The position numbers and the translations under genes are program-made. Shown one piece after another: positions 5,378-7,564 of a stretch of DNA of 7,564 nt; position 1 is the first letter of the stretch; every line of letters starts with the position of its first letter. Location of the stretch: NCBI GenBank assembly GCA_946623915.1, contig CAMORQ010000082.1, positions 1-7,564 of the forward strand. Reading direction: 5' to 3'. Source of the stretch: an uncultured Coriobacteriaceae bacterium. GTDB taxonomy: Bacteria > Actinomycetota > Coriobacteriia > Coriobacteriales > Eggerthellaceae. The notes under the pieces were generated by a model that was given only the letters and a program-made list of their open reading frames with translations, did not search any database and was not told the DNA's origin.

Positions 5378-6052
5378 ATGCAATACGAGATCGTTGGCGC
5401 GCCGTTCCCGGCGGTGGTGTGCACGCTGCATCGCGGGGAGCAAATGAAAACCGAAAAAGGCTCGATGGTCTGGATGGACCCGTGCATGTCGATGGAGACG
5501 ACGGGCGGCGGAGTGAAGAAGATGTTCAGCAAGGCTTTCTCCGGGGAGTCCATGTTCCAGAACATTTACACCGCGCAATCTGACGGCCGCATCGCGTTCG
5601 GCTCGAGCTTCCCCGGGCAAATCCTTCCTATAGAAATCAAGCCCGGCCAGGAGTTCATCGCCCAAAAGATGGCCTTCCTTGCCTCCGAAACCAGCGTCGA
5701 CATCGCTGTGCACTTCAGCCAAAAACTGGGTAGGGGTTTCTTCGGCGGCGAAGGCTTCATCATGCAGCGCCTCAGCGGCGAGGGCATGGCATTTATCGAG
5801 TGCGACGGCTCGCTCGTGCGCTATGAATTAGCCGCTGGCCAGCAGATGGTTGTCGACACGGGCAACGTGCTCGGCTTCACGGGAGGTGTGAACCTGGAGG
5901 TTCAGCGCATACAAGGCGCAAAGAACGTAATGTTCGGCGGCGAGGGCCTGTTCAACACGATCCTCACCGGCCCGGGCACCATCTTCCTTCAGACGATGCC
6001 GCTCGCAACACTCGCCGACACCATCGCCACACACCTGCCTGCGCAGAACTAA
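5378..6052 (+). CDS. AIM24-family protein (TIGR00266/DUF124)
   Basis: A 224-residue protein matching the AIM24/TIGR00266 family in length and text. Features are an opening YEIVGAPFPAVVCTLHRGE, a WMDPCMSMET segment (32-41), a glycine-rich KKMFSKAFSGES (47-58), FPGQILPIEI (78-87), and GRGFFGGEGFIMQRLSGEG (118-136), followed by a VDTGNVLGF turn (159-167). The fold in this family is a compact beta structure; there is no signal peptide or membrane helix. The biochemical function is unknown; the name comes from a yeast mitochondrial protein and does not define the bacterial role. The start is secure: AAGGAGG at 5366-5372 lies five bases before the ATG. The gene stands alone between repeat loci B and C and looks fully intact, unlike its upstream neighbour. 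Confidence 0.9.
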   Translation: MQYEIVGAPFPAVVCTLHRGEQMKTEKGSMVWMDPCMSMETTGGGVKKMFSKAFSGESMFQNIYTAQSDGRIAFGSSFPGQILPIEIKPGQEFIAQKMAFLASETSVDIAVHFSQKLGRGFFGGEGFIMQRLSGEGMAFIECDGSLVRYELAAGQQMVVDTGNVLGFTGGVNLEVQRIQGAKNVMFGGEGLFNTILTGPGTIFLQTMPLATLADTIATHLPAQN

Positions 6053-6124
6053 CGGTGCAAACCCACACGAAAGAACAGCTTGGCCTGCGTTACTTTCACA
6101 CCCTATAGGTAGTGCTCATGCACC

Positions 6125-6228
6125 GTCATTCTGAGGAGCCAAAGGCGAGGGATCTCCTGCCACTGGACTGTGTCAACACAACGGGGGAGATCCTTCGACT
6201 CCGGCCTTCGGCCTCCGCTCAGGATGAC
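6125..6228. repeat. Complete dispersed palindromic element (locus C)
   Basis: The left half GTCATTCTGAG (6125-6135) through GGGATCTCC (to 6157) faces a right half GGAGATCC (6186-6193) through CTCAGGATGAC (6218-6228). The outer and inner ends form an imperfect inverted repeat of about 104 bp. A degenerate partial copy (GGGCTCCGCTCGGGATGAG) follows at 6245-6263. It shares both halves with 207-285. It lies between two convergent genes. Confidence 0.85.
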
Positions 6229-6280
6229 AAAAAGGGGCCGTTGCGGGCTCCGCTCGGGATGAGCGTTACCATGGCTGGGC

Positions 6281-6313
6281 ACAAGAACGCCTCCAAAGCG
6301 GAGGCGTTCTTGT
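6281..6313. terminator. Two-way terminator hairpin between convergent genes
   Basis: A perfect 14-bp inverted repeat (6281-6294 with 6300-6313) around a five-base loop AAAGC. It sits 42 bases past the stop of the minus-strand surface protein gene and downstream of the AIM24-family gene. The T tracts are short (TTCTTGTAT on plus), so strength rests on the GC-rich stem. The position between convergent genes supports a bidirectional role. Confidence 0.65.
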
Positions 6314-6355
6314 ATCTGCTCTATCACGCAGGCGCGCTTCTTGCGTAGCCCGTTC

Positions 6356-7564
6356 TTATAGTTCGCGATTTCGCTTCTTGGCAACAGCCGCAATCGTTCC
6401 ACTTGACGCCAGCAGGAGCAAAAGCGCAAAGATCGGAGGGGCAGAATCCTCCGTTTTCGCCACCTTGCTTGAACTCGATGCTGTTGTGCCGGCCACCTTG
6501 CTTGAACTCGATGCTTTCGAGGTCTTTTTGGCCGTCTGATTGCTGGAGCTACTTGGCTTGCTTTGCTCGTTCTTCTTCCACTTCGCGGTCACAGTCAGGT
6601 CGGACGTGACATTGCTGAAGTCGGTGTCCCAGCCGTCAAAGGTGTAGCCCTTGCGGGTGGGATCGGCGGGCGCCGTGGCGGCCTTGCCGCTCTCGACGGT
6701 CTGCGTGTCCAAGGTGTTGCCCAGCCCGTCCACGAATGTCACGGTGAAGACCGCAGGTGCAGGAGGCTCATTCTTCTTCCACTTCGCCGTAAACGTATGG
6801 TCGCTATCCGCATGGTATTGCTGCTTTGGCTGGTATTCTGACCCCTCCCAGCATTCGAAGGTGTAGCCGTCCCGCGTGGGAGCTGCGATGATCTCGAAGT
6901 CGGTTTCGAGGCCTACCTCGAACTTCTTGATGTCGTTGCCACCCTCTGTCCATGTGCCGCCGTTCGGGTCGAAGGCAAGCTCCGGCTTGACCTCGTGCTC
7001 GACTCCGTACATATCAGCAATCGCCAATTTGGCCTCAACAGACTCTATGCCCAGATTCGAGTATTGGTCCTTTACCAACTTGGCATTTGTCTTCTCGAGC
7101 ATAAACGGCATATCTATCGCCCCCGAGGTCCCCCCGAACGGGTCGTTCTCCAATGTGACAAACAGCATCCCCTCAAGCGTGTCGAGGGCAATCGGTATCG
7201 TGTTACCGTACACGTAGATGCTCTTCGCATTTCCGTTGTCATCGAAGATCAGCTCTCCCACTCCCAGGTTTTTGCCGTTTGGGTTTTTATCGTCTACGAG
7301 CGAGAACGACGCAAAAACGGAGTGGTCTGTTGCGGCAATTGCAATGTGTTTTTTCCCATCCGAATCCTCCACGGCATACCACTGCCCATCATACTTCGGA
7401 ATGAGGTAGGAAGAGCTGGTGCTGGTCATGTAGTCCTCAGAGGAGGCACCCGTTGCACTGGAATCTGCGTTGCCGTAGAAGACCATGGTGGGGTTTTTGA
7501 AGGGCTCAACTGCAGTTCCTACTGTTACGGTAAGAGCCGGAACGTCGATAACGCGCTTTGGTGT
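6356..7564 (-). CDS. Cell-surface protein with Listeria-Bacteroides (InlB B-type) repeats, 5' end outside window
   Basis: The frame is open from the window edge to the stop at 6356-6358, giving 402 visible residues. The first methionine (7484-7486) is probably internal, because the 26 preceding codons (PKRVIDVPALTVTVGTAVEP) read like a beta-sandwich domain. After about 170 residues of unrecognised extracellular text come two InlB B-type/Flg_new repeats: about 197-265 (FDPNGG, DGYTFECWEG, FTAKWKKNE) and 273-332 (FTVTFVDGLG, GYTFDGWDTD, VTAKWKKNE). A Ser/Lys-rich wall-spanning stretch follows, then a membrane helix (about 377-395) and a KKRNREL tail. The layout is that of a sortase substrate, but the site before the helix reads VAKTEDS instead of an LPxTG-type motif, so anchoring may be by the helix alone or by an unusual sortase. 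Adhesion or host contact is inference. The signal peptide, if any, lies beyond the window. Confidence 0.85.
   Translation of the reverse strand, partial: TPKRVIDVPALTVTVGTAVEPFKNPTMVFYGNADSSATGASSEDYMTSTSSSYLIPKYDGQWYAVEDSDGKKHIAIAATDHSVFASFSLVDDKNPNGKNLGVGELIFDDNGNAKSIYVYGNTIPIALDTLEGMLFVTLENDPFGGTSGAIDMPFMLEKTNAKLVKDQYSNLGIESVEAKLAIADMYGVEHEVKPELAFDPNGGTWTEGGNDIKKFEVGLETDFEIIAAPTRDGYTFECWEGSEYQPKQQYHADSDHTFTAKWKKNEPPAPAVFTVTFVDGLGNTLDTQTVESGKAATAPADPTRKGYTFDGWDTDFSNVTSDLTVTAKWKKNEQSKPSSSSNQTAKKTSKASSSSKVAGTTASSSSKVAKTEDSAPPIFALLLLLASSGTIAAVAKKRNREL
6459..6515 (-). repeat. Tandem 33-bp coding repeat in the Ser-rich stalk
   Basis: Identical 24-base segments at 6459-6482 and 6492-6515, 33 bases apart, encode two copies of SSSSKVA within an 11-residue period (SKASSSSKVAGT then TASSSSKVAKT). 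Near identity at DNA level indicates a recent duplication or slippage in the wall-spanning stalk, a region that commonly varies in length. Confidence 0.75.

Noticed and set aside
5228..5722. Minus-strand 164-codon frame opposite the AIM24-family gene
   Set aside because: His/Arg-rich shadow of the AIM24-family gene, partly made of repeat sequence.
1..7564. CRISPR array, tRNA or rRNA genes
   Set aside because: No regularly spaced identical repeats, no cloverleaf and no ribosomal RNA signature were seen on either strand.

Overview
The window looks like a moderately GC-rich chromosome of an anaerobic Coriobacteriia (Eggerthellales-type) bacterium. The reasons are the ferredoxin-like redox protein, the fused XRE/receiver regulator, the surface protein with Listeria-Bacteroides repeats, and the dispersed intergenic GTCATYCTGAGC-type repeats. 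This placement is inference from protein character and has not been checked by a search.

Layout. At 3-53 is the probable last part of an upstream plus-strand gene. A decayed repeat cluster follows (about 55-313). A minus-strand 4Fe-4S protein gene lies at 396-1121. After a gene-free stretch comes a minus-strand PiT-type phosphate permease gene (1447-2521), broken by two separate one-base losses. Its leader (about 2542-2666) has the architecture of a transcription-terminating riboswitch. The conserved internal loop resembles the yybP-ykoY (Mn2+) class, and the 3' strand of helix P1 is also the 5' arm of a terminator hairpin. This is the most interesting signal in the window.

Region 2690-3260 is debris: an unassigned open frame, then the 3' end of a Crp/Fnr-like regulator bracketed by two 34-35 bp REP-like palindromes. 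The two palindromes differ by a compensated base pair. A small four-helix membrane protein gene (3262-3729, minus) follows, with a long leader that may hold a small gene.

From 4176 the plus strand carries a regulator with an XRE DNA-binding domain fused to a receiver domain. It is translationally coupled by a 4-nt overlap to the N-terminal membrane part of what was probably its sensor kinase. That gene is frameshifted and ends in a repeat, so no catalytic domain remains. Next is an intact AIM24-family gene (5378-6052). It is separated by another copy of the dispersed repeat and a strong two-way hairpin from a convergent surface-protein gene (6356 to beyond the window end).

Overall the window is an accessory or decaying segment. 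Two transport/signalling genes are broken by single-base deletions, one regulator survives as a fragment, and three loci carry one dispersed repeat family. Because all three frameshifts are one-base losses, base-calling error must be excluded before decay is concluded.
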